Below, piece after piece: positions 62,210 through 64,000 of a stretch of 64,000 bases of DNA (positions are counted from its first letter, which is position 1; every line of letters starts with the position of its first letter). The notes under the pieces were generated by a model. The model saw nothing but the letters and a program-made list of their open reading frames with translations. It was not told the DNA's origin and did not search any database. The position numbers and the translations under genes are program-made. Source of the DNA: Spirochaetaceae bacterium (GTDB taxonomy: Bacteria; Spirochaetota; Spirochaetia; Treponematales; Rectinemataceae). The stretch covers positions 44,077 to 108,076 of the forward strand of contig JANYKC010000027.1 of NCBI GenBank assembly GCA_025358255.1, given 5' to 3'.

Positions 62210-63244
62210 TCAGGGAAGCGTGGCAAGGACGCGGGCGATCTTCTGGGCGCCCGTCGTTCCTACCCGCTGGTGGACAGGGAAAAGAAGGGTACGCAGGAGG
62301 AGGGAACGCGAATTGGGACAGGAACCTTCGGGGACGAGGCCTTTGCCCATGAGGCTCGATTCAAATGCCGTCTCCGTTTCGATCTCCTTCTTTTTCGCGT
62401 AAGCGCTTGCGTCCTTCATGCCGGAGTCAAGGGCAACAGGGAGTGCCCAATAGCCGCATTCGCCTTCCCCTTCCTGAAGGAGAAGGCGGTGCCTGGTCCT
62501 GGCGACAGCCTGTGCGAAGCCCGCGTAGATGTCGCGGCGCTTCTGGATGTTGGCTTCCAGTTCGCGCAGCTGGGCAAATCCCAAAGCCGCATTATAATCC
62601 GTCATCCTAAGTTCAGGCTCGATCTTTTCATGGAGGTTACGCAACACCGCACCCTCCCGCTTGCCCTTCGCGAAAAGCAGGGCGCCGCCACCTGCGGTGA
62701 CCAGGCCACCGCTTTCCAGGCCTAAAATGGAAAGCTGCCCGATGGAGCCCGCCTTGGTCTCTCCTCGGTAGCCGCCGAGTGCTTGGGACATGTCCTCGAT
62801 GATGGGAAGGCCAAATGCCTTGAAGGCCTCTGGATCCGGTATGAGGCCGAGGGCCTCGAAGAGAAGAATCACTCGAGGTTTTTTTTCCGCCTGTCCGATA
62901 GACCCTTCCAGGGAGGAAGCGCTCAACGTCGCGCCATCGGCCTGGACATCGAAAAAAAGCGTCGCATAGCCTTTTTCCGACAAGACTCGCCCATAGTATG
63001 CGGGAGAAAGGGCGGGCAATGCGACCACATCGCCGGGCTGCAGGCCCAAGGCCTCCAAGGCCAGGCCTAAAGCCAAATAGGGACTGCGAAGCGCCATGCC
63101 ATAGTCGAAGGAAAGGACCTCCCGACTGGCCTTCAGGAAGCGATCGGTATAGTCTCCAGGGCCGATTGAATCGGTGACCAGGCAGTTTAGCACCGAATCC
63201 ATGTCTTTCCTGCGTATATATGAGCAAAAAACCGGAATAACCAT
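62210..63244 (-). CDS. DegT/DnrJ/EryC1-family aminotransferase-like protein lacking the PLP lysine
   Basis: A 344-residue PLP-fold protein of the DegT/StrS sugar-aminotransferase family (MVIPVFCSYIRRKDMDSVL ... PGDVVALPALSPAYYG ... IIEDMSQALGGYRG). The Asp that contacts the PLP ring N is kept (EDMSQA), but the internal-aldimine Lys is not: the place where others have SFxxxK...GEGG reads SILGLESGGLVTAGGG. It is therefore probably not an aminotransferase and may be a dehydratase-like or a binding protein. SD AAAGG is 5 bases before the ATG. Located between cheW and nadK. Confidence 0.8.
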   Translation of the reverse strand: MVIPVFCSYIRRKDMDSVLNCLVTDSIGPGDYTDRFLKASREVLSFDYGMALRSPYLALGLALEALGLQPGDVVALPALSPAYYGRVLSEKGYATLFFDVQADGATLSASSLEGSIGQAEKKPRVILLFEALGLIPDPEAFKAFGLPIIEDMSQALGGYRGETKAGSIGQLSILGLESGGLVTAGGGALLFAKGKREGAVLRNLHEKIEPELRMTDYNAALGFAQLRELEANIQKRRDIYAGFAQAVARTRHRLLLQEGEGECGYWALPVALDSGMKDASAYAKKKEIETETAFESSLMGKGLVPEGSCPNSRSLLLRTLLFPVHQRVGTTGAQKIARVLATLP

Positions 63245-63257
63245 GACGACCTTTGGC

Positions 63258-63737
63258 CTAGCGCCCGATTTCTTCTATCTTCTTGAGCTCTTTGGCGCTG
63301 AACAGCTTCCTGATGTCAAGGAGGATCAAATAGCCGCCCTCCCGGTTTACGACACCCTGGATGTACTCCGCTCCTATGCCGGAAAGCATCTGCGGTGGTG
63401 GCTGAATGTCATTTCCTTCAATGGTCACGACTCGCTCGACCTTATCGATGATCACGCCAAGTTTCATGCCATCGAGATCGATGATGATGAAGCCTGAAAG
63501 CAACTCATCGTCATCCCCTAGGTGCGCCCTTTTCAGGTGAAACCGCTTGTGGAGGGAAATGATCGGGATGATTTCTCCACGCAGGTTGAAGAGCCCTTCC
63601 ACATAGATCGGCGCATTCGGGATCTGGCGTATTTCCTGGACACGGACGATTTCTTTCACGTCCATGATGTCGATTCCGTAGAGTTCGTCGCTGATCTGGA
63701 AGGTGACGAGCTGAATCTGGGTGTCCCGTTCGGCCAT
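63258..63737 (-). CDS. cheW: Chemotaxis coupling protein CheW
   Basis: Links chemoreceptors to the CheA kinase. A 159-residue CheW domain: IQLVTFQISDELYGIDIMDVKEIVR, YVEGLFNLRGEIIPIISLHKRF, and LGVIIDKVERVVTI. The start at 63737 (MAERDTQIQ) is close behind a GGGGAG; the alternative is M at 63749. It follows a rRNA operon on the same strand. Confidence 0.94.
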   Translation of the reverse strand: MAERDTQIQLVTFQISDELYGIDIMDVKEIVRVQEIRQIPNAPIYVEGLFNLRGEIIPIISLHKRFHLKRAHLGDDDELLSGFIIIDLDGMKLGVIIDKVERVVTIEGNDIQPPPQMLSGIGAEYIQGVVNREGGYLILLDIRKLFSAKELKKIEEIGR

Positions 63738-63805
63738 GAGCTCCCCCATTCTGTTTTCGCAAGTTCGCTGGGTCAGAGTCTAGCATCTTTCGCTTTCTCG
63801 AGCAA

Positions 63806-63841
63806 GGAAATCGCTTTTCCACATGGCCAAAAGCGATTTCC
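63806..63841. repeat. Perfect 13-bp inverted repeat between cheW and 5S rRNA
   Basis: GGAAATCGCTTTT (63806-63818) and AAAAGCGATTTCC (63829-63841) enclose a 10-base loop. It could be a structured terminator of the rRNA transcript or an operator for cheW; no T-run follows on the minus strand. Confidence 0.65.
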
Positions 63842-63865
63842 AACGATGTGTTTAAAATAAAAAAA

Positions 63866-63978
<113 letters not shown>

Positions 63979-64000
63979 TAATTTACTGTAACTATGCTGT

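Overview
The window looks like chromosome of a GC-rich (about 60% G+C by eye), anaerobic, diderm bacterium, most likely a spirochaete of the Treponema/Spirochaeta type. Evidence: a class III (anaerobic) ribonucleotide reductase, a Na+-pumping oxaloacetate-decarboxylase-type operon, a tungsten aldehyde:ferredoxin oxidoreductase, predicted outer-membrane barrels, a CheW next to a rRNA operon, and the order recN-nadK-DegT-cheW, which I remember from treponemes but could not check. Nothing in the window is phage-, plasmid- or CRISPR-like; it is mostly densely packed housekeeping operons.

Layout. 1-3.4 kb: end of a branched-chain amino-acid ABC operon (livHMGF) with a clear terminator. 3.5-8.2 kb: a degenerate REP/IS200-type transposase-like gene, an unknown small gene, and a heterodimeric ABC exporter pair. 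8.3-14.5 kb: rnhA, an Omp85-like barrel, tRNA-Arg and tRNA-Pro, an atypical EF-G-like GTPase and a lipoprotein alpha/beta hydrolase. 14.5-17.8 kb: a decay island holding remnants of a CapA-like protein, a CocE/NonD hydrolase broken by two in-frame TAA codons, and a two-component propeller fragment. 17.8-26.5 kb: a tight minus-strand operon nrdR - nrdD - (glycyl-radical segment fused to a thioredoxin domain) - nrdG - lhr, driven by a promoter that overlaps a candidate NrdR box. 26.6-29.5 kb: SPFH protein, YbjN-like protein, a small helical protein and an rRNA m5C methyltransferase. 29.6-37.2 kb: a plus-strand run for sugar-phosphate metabolism (phosphatase, phosphohexomutase, DEDDh exonuclease, M23 protein, glucokinase, UTP-sugar uridylyltransferase, CPBP protease). 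37.1-42.8 kb: two NAD-dependent epimerases, lon, a PfkB kinase. 43.0-46.9 kb: oxaloacetate-decarboxylase-like Na+ pump operon. 47.0 kb: tRNA-Val. 47.2-58.3 kb: two long minus-strand operons (P1 peptidase, CYTH protein, gpmI, apt, flavodoxin-like; then propeller protein, degenerate M23 protein, methyltransferase, AOR, YggS and a membrane/outer-membrane protein). 58.4-63.7 kb: cdd, then cheW, DegT-like, nadK, recN and an unknown gene. 63.9 kb: 5S rRNA at the end of a rRNA operon entering from the right.

The most interesting items are (i) a class III ribonucleotide reductase whose glycyl-radical motif is not on NrdD but on a separate polypeptide fused to a CPNC thioredoxin-like domain; (ii) a carboxyltransferase with two tandem biotinyl domains, the first with Ser in place of the biotinylated Lys; (iii) several proteins that keep a fold but have lost catalytic residues (Y1 transposase, DegT aminotransferase, M23 peptidase, EF-G-like GTPase); and (iv) a full-length CocE reading frame interrupted only by two TAA codons. 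All functional assignments come from reading the translated ORFs and recalled family motifs; no database search was possible.
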